This document shows, one piece after another, positions 37,500 to 48,757 of a stretch of DNA of 64,000 nt (within the stretch, counting starts at the first letter, position 1; every line of letters begins with the position of its first letter). Where the stretch lies: assembly GCA_963662155.1 (NCBI GenBank), contig OY759265.1, positions 13,799,761 through 13,863,760 on the forward strand. The letters run 5' to 3'. This DNA is from Lamellibrachia columna (lineage: Eukaryota; Annelida; Polychaeta; Sabellida; Siboglinidae). The translations under genes were made by a program, and so were the position numbers. The notes beneath the pieces were generated by a model, which saw only the letters and a program-made list of their open reading frames with translations, was not told the DNA's origin and searched no databases.

Positions 37500-38780
37500 G
37501 GAAATTGTGACACGAGCTTCAATATGGTAAAACGTTAGTTCTTACATGACTAAACTGGACAATTATATGGCAACACACAACTATGTATTGTACGTTGTTT
37601 TAACCTTTATTTGGTGATTGTTTCGGTGCCAGCCAAGTGATATCGGTGCTATAGGGGCCTAAGGGCCATAGGCGATGTGACGGTCTACAGTAGGCCTATG
37701 CGAAAAATCAGTCTGATGTCCAGCACTGGTGTTATTTACTGTTGACACGCACGTGTGACCCATGCATCAAGCAGAGGCAGACAGTGACCGTTGGCCGAGT
37801 ACAACAACATTTCAAAATCAGTCGTTTGAAAAAGAAGAACCATGGAGGAAGTAGGGGCATAACGAGGTAGTTTAATTGGGATAGTAGGACAGTTGAATAC
37901 TATATGAATATGAACCATTGTAAAAAGGTCGTGCCAAACAGTGGACATCACACTGGAAATTTCAAAAAACAAAATGTTGGTAGGTTCTCTAGTATGAAGT
38001 CTTGTCTTTCATAAGGACTGCGTGGGGACATAACTGAATGGGGATTTATGTTAATTACAGTCCAAATATAACGTCTACCAGTAAATGCCGTGCGTGACGG
38101 TGGATGTACAACTGCTCAAATATCACAGAGGCCATACAACCAACCAACTTCAACTACTCTAGGAATATACGTGGTGGTGTCATGTATAGATATATGTAGC
38201 AATATCATTTCAACTGTGTTAATTAAATTTGCTTTAATGTGTTGTTCCACTTCCTACGTCACAAACGAATAAAACAGGTTGTTATCAATTATCTCAAATC
38301 AAATTCATCAACCCAGCATACTATGATTCAGCATTGTTATTTTACAACAAAATAACGTTGTTTCAAGGGTAAACGCATGTTTTTTTGATGCATTTGCTTG
38401 AGTTTTCTCCCATGCACGTTTGGACAAATGCAGCACAGTTAAAAATTAGATATATAAGGTCCCTGTGGGTTAGACAAAAAAAAAAGACAGCAACATCCAC
38501 TACTCTGGGAAGAAGTGGTGGCATACACACAGTTTCACAGCAACACAATTAATGCATCTACTACGTTAAAAAGGAAGCATGGATATTGTTTCAATCGATT
38601 ACTATTGAGAAAGCGTCACACTGGACATATATTTTGATGTGTTTGATCATCAGTACGAAAAAGGTTGTTGTACCACTTGATATTTCAAATAAAGGGGTAT
38701 TAAATACGCAAAAAAATCAACAGGAATGAAGTTTTTCAGTCGAGTGTGGTAAAAGACATGGACTTGCCTTGCATGACGTG
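37500..38780. other. No recognised feature
   Basis: AT-rich DNA with short, unconserved frames only. Confidence 0.45.
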
Positions 38781-38784
38781 AGTC

Positions 38785-40590
38785 GTGTGTTGGTTTGGAT
38801 ATGTGTTTTGGACATGTTTGTTTTCATTCGTGCGTGATGTCATACGACTCAAGGACATTTGTCGGCGTGACTACGTAAGACAGGGCGCAAAAGAGGAAGA
38901 GCAAAATTCCAATCGGAAGAAACATGATGAAGCCTTCCAAAAACTATCGATGTTCCTCGAGAATGAAGTCATCAAAAACAAAACTGCCATGGTGGCAACA
39001 GTAATGTTCAACTTGTACAAAGAAGAAGAGTTTCTTGCAGGATGACACGAATAAGTATTCTGTACAAAGTCTCATGTCGAAGGTGAATGAACGTTTTGAG
39101 GATATCTTCGCCGAAAAACTAACGAACAAATCCGGAACGTTAGTCTTCCACTCTTCAGTGACCGAAGCAGTTGCTATGCTCAATGATTCCACTGACAAGG
39201 CTGAAGAAATCAGATGTGCCGCCATGGCGTTGCGCACAGAAATTCTCGCAATGCCTCCATCAAAGACCCCGTCACCCACTTCAATTCACACCCTGAAATA
39301 TATTGCTCCCAACATTCCTCGCCTGGTCCTATTGTTCTTCCGGATCCCCATCAGTCCCCATCAGTGGGTTGCAAGTAGAACCAGATTTGCGTAACTCCAG
39401 GGATGCGATCGAGAGAAAACACTGGGCAGTGCATCATATGCTGTGTTCAATTGTTCCAGAGGCGCAATTCATCATTGGAAGCATCAAGCACTTGGTCTAG
39501 CACTGGGAACCCTGACAGGGTCGAAATCATTGCTGAGCATTCAGAACCGCTTTGGCCATTGCATCAGCTACGATGAAGTAAAGCGGCTTGATACTGAAAT
39601 CGCCTACAGATGCTCTCATGGAGAGCGGGAAACACCTGCCGGCCTTAATATGTGCAATAGATTAGGAATAGCGTCTGGGACAACTATGATGTTAACACTG
39701 AGACACCCGACGGCAAAAACACACGGAATTCCACGGTGGGAATATGTTACCAGAAAAAAACTTGCACATCTCTGAAACGGGCTCAATTCAAGTTGACACC
39801 GTGCATTGAGACTATGGAAATGGAAAGACTGCGGCAAAAGGGCATCGACTTCATATGGCTCCTTCAATCCACCTAGAACGAGGTATTTAAGGAAGCGTTT
39901 GCCCGTTTCTTCATGGGTGGAAGAAGCCGCACTACTGGTCAAAAACGAGGGTGATCTGATGGACACAGAAGAACCCAGCCACTTCCAAGATCGAGACGAG
40001 CAGGTCGACGCTCTGATTTCATTCCATGCAAGTTGCGTTTCCTCGGGAAACATTCTGGTGAGGTCCACCGACACGGATGTCCTCGTCATTCTGGTGAGGT
40101 CCACCGACACGGACGTCCTCGTCATTCTGGTGAGGTCCACCGACACGGACGTCCTCGTCATTCTGGTGGGGTCCACCGACACGGACGTCCTCGTCATTCT
40201 GGTGAGGTCCACCGACACGGACGTCCTCGTCATTCTGGTGAGGTCCACCGACACGGACGTCCTCGTCATTCTGATGAGGTCCACCGACACGGACGTCCTC
40301 GTCATTCTGGTGAGGTCCACCGACACGGACATCCTCGTCATTCTGGTGAGGTCCACCGACACGGACGTCCTCGTCATTCTGGTGAGGTCCACCGACACGG
40401 ACGTCCTCGTCATTCTGGTGAGGTCCACCGACACGGACGTCCTCGTCATTCTGGTGAGGTCCACCGACACGGACGTCCTCGTCATTCTCCTTGGGCTTGC
40501 CGGAAGATCCGAAAGGATAACCATAATCCTAGACTACGTGTCTGGCAACCACCGAAGGTACAGTGACGAGAAATCTAAAACTGTTTGAAC
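38785..40590 (+). pseudogene. Decayed copy B of the nuclease-like family, with amplified TDTD motif
   Basis: Broken frames follow one protein. KKHDEAFQKLSMFLENE is at about 38920, DDTNKYSVQSLMSKVNERF at about 39040 and LVFHSSVTEAVAML at about 39145. LALGTLTGSKSLLSIQNRFG with HCISYDEVKRLDTEIAYR lies at about 39500-39610. DEQVDALISFHA (a degraded EEADT-like position) is at about 40000, then twelve copies of ILVRSTDTDVLV (40052-40483) and IIILDYVSGNHRRY-type sequence to the stop at 40588. It shares the TDTD motif and its context with copy A at 30660-33031. The CDTVS and CXC parts are absent, so it is truncated at the 3' side. Frameshifts lie near 39045, 39395 and 39775. It belongs to the same broad family as copy A, but the two are divergent. 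Confidence 0.62.
40052..40483 (+). repeat. 36-bp in-frame tandem repeat, twelve copies
   Basis: Exactly twelve 36-bp units, each encoding ILVRSTDTDVLV with rare changes (R to G in unit 4, V to M in unit 7, V to I in unit 8). The repeat stays in frame and the frame is open through all units. Confidence 0.97.
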
Positions 40591-40599
40591 TTACAAACG

Positions 40600-41580
40600 T
40601 ATACGTCACTTCCGCTTCTGGCGCTACTAAACATACAGTAAGATTAAAATCCAATATAAAATTCCTCAAAGCATGTGCATGAGGTGTTCTAGCCAAGTTA
40701 GTGTTCGTGGCACCCCCGTATATAACATGTGCGGGATTATAACTATGACTGCTGTATTTCACCTAAAACATTGATATGTTCAGTAAATTATCATCTTCGG
40801 ACTTGCCATCACAGGGCATGTAGACATTGAGACACATGATTTCACAGTTATTACTAATTTGAATCATAATGCCACACAACCTTACATGATTGCACTTAAG
40901 CTCCCTGGCTGCAGTCTGAAGTGATAATTTAAGTGTTAATAGTTTCATCATGTTGTGTTTGAATGAATTTTCAATTACAAGTTCCTTTAGGTGTGACACA
41001 GTCATCGTTGGCTTACTTAACTCTGGAACTTCTCTAAATAAAATTCCTGTGCAATAATTTTTTTATCCTGAATTTTGAAGTTATGATACTCTAAATGGAA
41101 TAATTGTCGACACAGTTTAGTACACTACCCCAAAGATATTGCACACAAATATTTGCTTACGTAATTACGTGGAGAATAAGCAGGTCAACACAACAATCAA
41201 AAGCAGCTCGCCATATCATTTGTACTTCCGGAATGTTGTATTTTCCCGTTGTCCAAATGTCATTTCTTGTAAATGGCCATCAAAGATTGAATAACGGCAT
41301 TGATTACAAGGTAGATGCATGGTAGCATTGTGGTGATTCAGAGATGTAGTGGCGCCACCTTGTGGGTTGTGTTATAACAAACGTAGTGTTGGCTGGGAGA
41401 ACTAGGCGGGAGGTAGCGGAGAACATGTCATGCAATGTCGATTATACAGAGACACTCGAATAAATATGATATGCAAGACGTGTCTACTGTTTATAACAAT
41501 ACTACAAGTATGTCGTCGCTTTTCGCTTGAGAATTGGACTCGCCATTGCATATAGGCCTATTAATAACTTGCATATATTA
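40600..41580. other. No recognised feature
   Basis: Short unconserved frames; no array or clear transposon end. Confidence 0.45.
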
Positions 41581-41584
41581 CATA

Positions 41585-41765
41585 TATAGTGGACCCGGCG
41601 CTTAACATGATCACTTAGGGCCAGCGCATGGTGATTCTATTAAACGGCTCATTCACGTAACAGCCGTATTATAATACAGTAGGAATAGGGAATGATTCCG
41701 TCCCAGGGAATATATTTGATTCTACTAAATGGCTGATTCTGTTATGCACAATTCTTTTAAGCAGT
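41585..41765. mobile_element. MITE-like repeat, copy 2
   Basis: GTGATTCTATTAAACGGCTC and TTGATTCTACTAAATGGCTG are reverse complements of the copies at 21553-21655 and 51825-51965. Two related half-units lie head to tail here. Confidence 0.55.
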
Positions 41766-42269
41766 GTCTAAAAGTTGCACAAATGAGCTAGCATGTTGCA
41801 GTGGATATTGGTTTGATTTTTGCAGATTTAATTTGACATGAGATTAGCAGAAAAATCAAATCGAGCAAGGACCTTTCAGTACAAACAAATTTGTTTTTGA
41901 GTTTACGACAAAAAAAGACCTTTCGCGAATAGACGATCGAGATATGTCATTAGAAAAGGTTTCTTTTGGCGGGCTTTGCGACCACCTCCACAACTGAATG
42001 ACAGATTTTTTTCAAAATAAAATGTTGCCCGCACTCATGCTAGCCTTTCACTAGAGGCATTTCTCATAAAATTGTCACATCACCTCGGGCATAATGTCTG
42101 ATTTAATTACTTGTATAACTGATTGTATTGTGACAGCCATATAAAAGACACTAGTGGAAAGGATGTAGATGGTTACCCCAATTGAATAATTGTAACTTGT
42201 GTTTAGCGACACCGCTTTAGCCGACTGCGAGGTGCTTCCCCCAGCGGACTTGGCGCTATCTGTAACTTT

Positions 42270-42480
42270 AGCTATGATATGGCCCGCAAAAGTTAGTCAA
42301 GCCCAGCCCGTTACACCGGCCCAAACTAGAATTTAGGCCCAGGCCCGAATCAGACCGTTAATGTTTGGTCCAGCCCCAGACCAGGCCCGGCCCGCACGTT
42401 TCAGTCCCAGGCCCTGCCCATACCCGCGGGCCAAAGACGAGTAAGCCCGCGGCCCGCAAACCCGCTAAATTTTTAAATGA
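42270..42480. repeat. GGCCCGGCCC-rich block left of the MULE
   Basis: Clustered GCCCAGCCC, GGCCCGGCCC and CCCGCGGGCC motifs in otherwise AT-rich DNA. A matching block lies at 46923-47100, on the other side of the MULE. Together they may be the subterminal regions of an older element into which the MULE inserted. Confidence 0.5.
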
Positions 42481-42650
42481 TAAACCTATTATCTTATAAT
42501 AAAAACGAAACACAAATAAACTGTTATACATACATATTGTTTTATTAAATAACATAAAAAATATATATGAACATTGTATAATGTCTACTAATCTGCTGTC
42601 TACTGTCCATAGTGTGCTGGAAGAGTTCTAGAATTCCAGCACTACCACCT

Positions 42651-42660
42651 GCTTGAAACG
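42651..42660. repeat. Left target-site duplication of the MULE
   Basis: GCTTGAAACG, repeated exactly at 45915-45924. Confidence 0.85.
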
Positions 42661-42666
42661 AATCCA

Positions 42667-42775
42667 GGACAAAACCCCACTCGGACATAACCCCACTGGA
42701 CATAACCCTACTGGACGAAACCCCACTCGGACATAACCCCACTCAGACAAAACCCCACTAAGACAAAACCCCACT
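42667..42775. repeat. Left terminal repeat array of the MULE
   Basis: Tandem AACCCCACTCGGACA and variants (CCCCACTGGACATA, CCCCACTAAGACAA), ending CCCCACTTTAATTTT. Confidence 0.88.
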
Positions 42776-43183
42776 TTAATTTTTTTAGAAGTAATGAAAA
42801 TTAAAAAAATTAGGTAAAAATAAATAATATTTTGAAATGAAGTAACTATATTTCTGCTTGCACTTCAAAAGGAATTGTTTTCAAATGTAAATTTGGTCCT
42901 ATTAGATGTTTAATATAGCCATAAATTAAGTGGATGTTTCTCTGTTGTACTTGGTGATGTACGTAATGGGATCATCCCTGACAGCAGTTAAGGGAAGTCA
43001 GTAGAATTGGCTTCTTCTAACTGCTACATCAGAGCTAAATGGTTCAAGGGGGATAATTTAGGACATCAATTTAAGGGAAGCCAGTAAAATTGGCTTTTCT
43101 TAGTTGCTAGTTACATTACAGTTGACCGGTATTAAAGGGTATAAAAGGACACCAGTAAACATGAACCTTCATTATTCTACAAC

Positions 43184-43333
43184 ATGGAGATTGTCATCAA
43201 CAACAAAGGTGGTCTAAAGCTGATGCACGGAGGCTACATATACACCCGAAAATATATCAAAAAGACTGTCCGATGGGAGTGCTCCAACCGCACAGCGTTC
43301 AGTTGTAAGGGAGGTGTGACTACCAATGCTGAG
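43184..43333 (+). CDS. MULE gene exon 1: FLYWCH zinc-finger domain
   Basis: ATG at 43184; 50 codons ending GAG before a GTAAAT donor, phase 0. Encodes GGLKLMHGGYIYTRKYIKKT, VRWECSNRTAFSCKGGVTTN. This is the FLYWCH layout (G..L...GY.Y, WxC, CxG); the paired histidines come from exon 2 (SMTPHSHDP). FLYWCH domains bind DNA and are often found at the N-terminus of MULE transposases, presumably for end recognition. Confidence 0.85.
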
Positions 43334-44168
43334 GTAAATATCTTGTGTAAATTACCAGAGATGAGAAATTACAGATATATAGCTGATTTCAGATATTTTT
43401 GTTTAGAATGTCAAATTAAAAAAACACTGATACAAATTATAATGAAGGCCTGTTGCATGGTATTGTGTAAAAGTGTCCTTGGTTAGAAAATGTATTATAA
43501 TTTTTGTATCATAGCAGTATAAAAAATATAACATTTGCCACCTGATGGACAATTATTTTATGATTGTGGTTGGATCGAATTACCGGTTGGATCAACTAAC
43601 GGTGCACATAAGTACCATCAATTTAGATTAATATTGTTCTGCTTTGATGAATAATTTAAATTGTTTCATTATGAATGCACTTAAAATACGCTTTGATTGG
43701 AACAACCAGTTCTTAGTCACCTGGTTAATAGCTTGTGAATATGTGCCTGATAAAATGTAATAATTAACACATTTCATCCTATTTGCTTAGAACTATTTCA
43801 TTACCTATATGTTACATGAATTACTGTTGCATTTTCAAGGTCAGTGTCGATAATAAAGTTTCAGAAAATGTTAATTTCTATGTATTCAAAATGACCTTCT
43901 CCAAGGACAGTACTGTCCATCATATGATTTTCAAAGAGCAGATTGTCAACAAAAACCATAATATTATATGATTAATTATACCACTATCACACTTTTGCCA
44001 TATGAAGCTTCTTTGTTGTGGATAATTTTCCAGAGACCTTCATTTTTTGATCCAGTTGTCCAAAATTTTTATACAATACAATGCTACAAACATGAATGAA
44101 AATTTGAAAAATTATTACTACCTTTTCATATTACAACTAATATTATATTTTTCTTTGTACCTATGCAG

Positions 44169-45470
44169 ATGACAACTGTCACCAGCATGACACCGCACAG
44201 CCATGATCCACAGGAACAGTCTGTAGCTGTTGCTAAGTTGCGTGCCTCACTCAAGGAGCGTGCAGCTGGATCACGTGGTACACTAACACAGCTCATGTCA
44301 GACCACACCACAGATGTGCCTGTAGATGTATGTGCTGCACTCGGCAATCCAGACACAGTCAAGCGCTCTCTCAGGCGGGAACGTGCCAAGCACATGCCCA
44401 AGAACCCAGCGTCGCTCAGTGAACTCATGCTAGATGGGGAGTGGACCACCACTGTTGATGGAGACCCCTTCGTCATCTATGACAACGGTGTTGATTCTTC
44501 TGCCAGGATGTTAGTTTTTGGGACTGACCTTGGACTTCGCCACCTCGCTAGTTCTGACTCCTGGTTTATGGATGGCACCTTCGATGTTGCACCACTCCTA
44601 TTCACTCAGTTATACGTGATCCCTGTACCACTTGGAGAATCAGCTGTGACATGTGTCTACGCCTTCCTACCCAACAAGCACCAGGAAACCTATGAGGAAC
44701 TTTTCTCGGCTATTCAGGACCGGTGCACTGAGCTTGGCTTCAATGTTGACCCCACCACTGTGACCATGGATTTTGAGCAGGCAGTGATCAACGCCATGCA
44801 ATCATCATTTGGACCTCATGTCAACATCCATGGATGTTTTTATCATCTTGCCCAGTCCACATGGAGGAAGATTCAGAGTCTTGGTCTGGTAGAGCGTTAT
44901 CGCGACGACGACGTTAAGCTCTTCTGTGGGATGATGGATGGTCTGGCTTTCCTGCCTGAAGATGATGTACCTGATGGCATGGCCTACCTGCGTGATAACA
45001 TTCCTGAGGGACTAGAACCCCTTCTGTAGTACTTTGATCAAATCTATGTGTCCGGTACCTACCGTCAGATATAGCTACCCCAACGTCCAGATGGCACTAT
45101 GCCTCCACTTCGCATGCGTCGCAAGCCACCTATGTATCCACCATCCATATGGAATGTGCACAACATCACCCTTCGCGGCAGTTCCAGAACCAACAACATA
45201 TGTGAGGGTTGGAACAATGCCTTCTCCAACTTGGTAGGACATGCTCATCCAACTATCTGGAGGGCCATCGACAGTATCCGGAAGGACCAGGCACAGGTTG
45301 CCACTGCACTGCTACGTGACCAGCATGGTGAACCACCAGTCAAGCGAACGCGGCGCCACACAGTTCAGCTCCAGACGAAGCTTCACAATCTGTGTACTGC
45401 CCGTCGTGATGGCACCAAGTCAATTCCCGATACACTGAGGGGCATTGGACACTGTGTGAGATGGAAGTAG
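44169..45470 (+). pseudogene. MULE transposase exon 2, one frame broken by two TAG stops
   Basis: Follows a TATGCAG acceptor in phase with exon 1. It opens MTTVTSMTPHSHDPQEQSVA, completing the FLYWCH histidines. The MULE core follows: DSWFMDGTFDVAPLLFTQLY (first catalytic Asp) at about 44560-44620, VTMDFEQAVINAM (second Asp) at about 44760, and IHGCFYHLAQSTWRKIQSLG at about 44830. The C-terminal part has PPSIWNVHNITLRGSSRTNN, ICEGWNNAFSNLVGHAHPTI and the end GIGHCVRWK. The same frame is open for 434 codons except for TAG at 45027-45029 and 45072-45074; no indel is seen. Without those stops exons 1 and 2 would give about 480 residues. The enzyme would cut and paste the element. Inactivation seems recent. 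Confidence 0.88.
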
Positions 45471-45731
45471 TTTAATGTAGTTTTCATGATAACAATATGT
45501 GAGGTAGTAATTTAATGTAGTTTTCATAGTTGCATATTTTTCAATATTGTATGGTGATACATTGACATTAATACCAAGTCAATTCCCGATACACTGAGGG
45601 GCATTGGACACTGTGTGAGATGGAAGTAGTTTAATGTAGTTTTCATGATAACAATATGTGAGGTAGTAGTTTAATGTAGTTTTCATAGTTGCATATTTTT
45701 CAATGTTGTATGGCGATACATTGACATTAAT
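45414..45731. repeat. 159-bp tandem duplication at the MULE 3' end
   Basis: Bases 45414-45572 are repeated at 45573-45731 with few changes, both starting ACCAAGTCAATTCCCGATAC. Each copy holds the last codons, the stop and the 3' UTR. Confidence 0.93.
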
Positions 45732-45785
45732 AAAACAGAAAATAACAAATATTGTTGTCTTTGAATCTATATGCAGTAGGCCAAA

Positions 45786-45908
45786 AGGGGTTTGTCTGAG
45801 TGGGGTTATGTCTGAGTGGGGTTTTGTCCAAGTGGGGTTTGGTCCGAGTGGGGTTATGTCCAGTGGGGTTATGTCTGAGTGGGGTTTTGTCCAGTGGGGT
45901 TATGTCCG
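45786..45908. repeat. Right terminal repeat array of the MULE
   Basis: Tandem TGTCTGAGTGGGGTTATGTC-like units, the reverse complement of the left array. Confidence 0.88.
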
Positions 45909-45914
45909 TTTACC

Positions 45915-45924
45915 GCTTGAAACG
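45915..45924. repeat. Right target-site duplication of the MULE
   Basis: GCTTGAAACG, identical to 42651-42660. Confidence 0.85.
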
Positions 45925-46920
45925 GACGGATATACTGAAGAAAAATAATCAACTTTTTGTTATCATTACTATTAAGTATTATAATATTATTTTTATATAT
46001 GGCTTTAATTTATTGGTTTATGGTTAGGATAGGAGATTTGTTTATCTAACCCTAACTTAACCCTAATCCAAACCATAATTTAAGTTGTTAATTTAATTAA
46101 TTAGCTCAACTAAGTTAACTTAATTAATGTTACCAGTAAGGGAAGTTAATTTGGTATTTTGATATTTCATTTAAATGACACCCACTCGCACTGACACCCA
46201 GTGGCATTTCCAGCAGGCCTGACACAAATCAGTTTCAGACATGTGTGAATTAGTACAAGTGTGAATGAATCAGTACTGGGGAATTTGTAGACACTAAACA
46301 GTAGACACTAGTTAACACAATTGAAAAATACCAACTGGGGTGGGCACTGGGCAGTGGGCAGTTGCCAGTGGGCAGGTCATTCAGACAAGCAAGATTTGGA
46401 GGGAAGACAACAGAAAGTCCACTTGTAGGGAGGGTCAAAGGGTGATACATTGATAGTTAATCATGGCTTGATTGCCTCTGCAAATATGTCTAAAGTAAAC
46501 ATTTGGGGCTGGCTACTTCCAGCCAAGTGAACTTATGGGGCCATTAGATTTATGCAAAAAGCTACATTCATACAAAAAATCTGCATCTGTATTCTGTATG
46601 TGTTATGTAATAGTAATACGTACTGTGTAATGTGTGTACTGTGTATGCAATACTATGCATTGCTATTATATGAAATGTCCCTATTAAAAGAATGCACATT
46701 ATTAAAGTTATACTATTGGAAGTCCCATTGTTGAAAAGACTAAATTCCAATATATAAAGCACTGGTGTCATTCATAATTCCATGCAAGGTCTCAATTTGA
46801 AACTATGTAATACTTTTAAATTTAAATAATTTTAAACATTCATTAACCGGAAATACAATTTATAATCAGTTTTTATTAATATTAAAATAAAAAATCTGGG
46901 TTTTGTATTAATATTTTTAT
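45925..46920. other. No recognised gene; AT-rich
   Basis: Short unconserved frames only. Scattered CTAACCCTAA-like text near 46046-46070 is too short and irregular to call a telomeric repeat. Confidence 0.45.
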
Positions 46921-46922
46921 TA

Positions 46923-47100
46923 GGTCCAGGCCCAGCCCAGCCCGGCCTGCTCACACAAGGCCCAGGCCCGGCCCAAGCCCGATGTGTTTAATATTTTGTT
47001 CAGGCCCGGCCCGGGCCTGCAATATGTAGGCACTGCCCGCAAAAATTTGGCTGTGGGCCGGGCCGGGCTTTAGGTCCAAACCCGGCTTGGGCACTAATAC
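46923..47100. repeat. GGCCCGGCCC-rich block right of the MULE
   Basis: CCCAGCCCAGCCCGGCC, GGCCCGGCCC and GGGCCGGGCCGGGC motifs ending AACCCGGCTTGGGCACTAAT. It mirrors the block at 42270-42480. Confidence 0.5.
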
Positions 47101-48034
47101 ATATTAGACGTGTATCCGAATTTCTCCATGTTTGTAATTAATAATAATAATTATGAGTAATTTATAGCGACCCAGGGAACAGACTCTTGTAACCCAGCAA
47201 GTGTACTATATGTTACTTCCACACTTAAAGATCTGTCATCTAACTGAAAGGAAGCACCAGAGAGTCAATAATTGAAATCTTTATTTTGTTTTTACAGTTT
47301 ACATCATTTCTGCATTGCCATTGGCCATGAGAGGTCACTGTGATTTAACTTCTGTATTAGATTAAACATGTTCAGTCAATACACGTTGTATGTGCATACT
47401 ATTGAGGTTGCAAAATAAATATTTCTTTAACACACTAGATTATATATATCCAAGTGGAAGAGTTCTGGAATCATTGGAATCATGGAATCGCTATGGAGGC
47501 ATAGCAACAAGACTTCACCATTAATGTAGCAATATATTACTGTCCATAATAAACCAGTAAAATATAACTAACTAAATTAATACATCTCATAAAATGCAAC
47601 AAAATCCCATCCATCGTAATAAAACTGTACTGAGACAGGAATTCACCATTTTCATGGATAACCATGGTAACCGAACCTTATATTAATAATGCTAAAATTA
47701 ATTTCGTGATAACGTTATATTACAGAACGAAAGAAACCATTCTGCTAAAAGTGCAGGAAAGCTAGTCACCACTGGTGTGCTCACTAAAACATGCCCACAA
47801 TCATATTTATCAAAAACTAAACCTAATCATGGTACACTAAACCATAGCAAAGCTGTAAATCTAAATTACAATTACAATGACCCTTGATGCACCTTTAAAA
47901 TCATCTCTCCAATGCGAATTTCAACAGAGTAACTGAAAGCAAACAGTAATTGTGCATATGCACTTTTGCATAGTAATTTCCAGAGAGTATGTGTAGCCAC
48001 AATGGCTGGTTGTGGCAACATCATTAGGTGATAT
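47101..48034 (-). other. Probable 3' flank of the FRRS1-like gene
   Basis: AT-rich with no coding frame; it should include the 3' UTR. Nothing else recognised. Confidence 0.4.
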
Positions 48035-48127
48035 TTAATCAACAACGATCAGGATGAGCATGACGGCAAAGAGTCCAACTGACACGGACGAGAAGATCAC
48101 AAGCATGCAGTACTTGAATGAGAGAGT
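48035..48127 (-). CDS. FRRS1: FRRS1-like last exon: C-terminal membrane helix and stop
   Basis: Acceptor TTTCAG, phase 0. Encodes [20 protein letters not shown], then [10 protein letters not shown] and TAA at 48035-48037. The 3' UTR lies to the left; an AATAAA or ATTAAA signal was not assigned. Confidence 0.88.
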   Translation of the reverse strand, partial: TLSFKYCMLVIFSSVSVGLFAVMLILIVVD

Positions 48128-48666
48128 CTGAAATAGCAATAAACAGGAAATCACAAAATGTTCTGAGAGCATGTTACTTGCATGCTGACACAAAGTTTAA
48201 CAAGATATTTGTCAATTTTATATTTAAGCATATTCACGGTGCTAGCATTTACACAACATGTAGATAATTTGTTTCATTATTCATTTTCCTCTGTGAGAGA
48301 GCATACCTTTTTATTATATAATCTATACTATTCCTTTACTAACGTTACTTTGTGTCCTTTGGTTCTCAGTGAGAAAAAATATTTCTATCAATATTTTCAT
48401 ACCCATTCAATATCTTAAAAACTTCAATTTGATTTCCTATTACCCTCCTTGCTTCTACGGTTGTTAAACCTAAAACACACACCTAAAAAGGCGTTCTTCA
48501 TAAGTAAGATCTCTGTTCTGGAACCAGTCAGTTAATTCCCTTCCATGCATAATCGTTCCCAGACTGTCTTCCCTGTTTTATTTTACAGATCATTAGCTCC
48601 CAATATTATAACTGATATATTATCACCTAACAAGGTGTCAATAATTTATTGTTTTACCGGCCACCA

Positions 48667-48757
<91 letters not shown>

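Larger units (their letters stand above)
42661..45914 (+). mobile_element. Near-intact MULE DNA transposon
   Basis: A 3,254-bp element between perfect 10-bp direct repeats (GCTTGAAACG), within the target-duplication size normal for MULEs (8-11 bp). Its ends are inverted arrays of AACCCCACTCGGACA-like units: about seven on the left (42667-42775), about eight reversed on the right (45786-45908). Inside is one two-exon gene with a FLYWCH zinc finger and a MULE transposase domain. A 159-bp tandem duplication lies downstream of and over the 3' end of the gene. The low level of decay suggests recent insertion. Confidence 0.9.

Noticed and set aside
39616..40524. 302-codon minus-strand frame with RMTRTSVSVDLT repeats
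   Set aside because: Antisense of the 36-bp repeat; the plus-strand reading fits the protein family on both flanks.
44126..44476. 116-codon minus-strand frame
   Set aside because: Shadow of the MULE transposase exon.
46030..46075. CTAACCCTAACTTAACCCTAA, resembling telomeric repeats
   Set aside because: Only two or three irregular units; not an interstitial telomere array.
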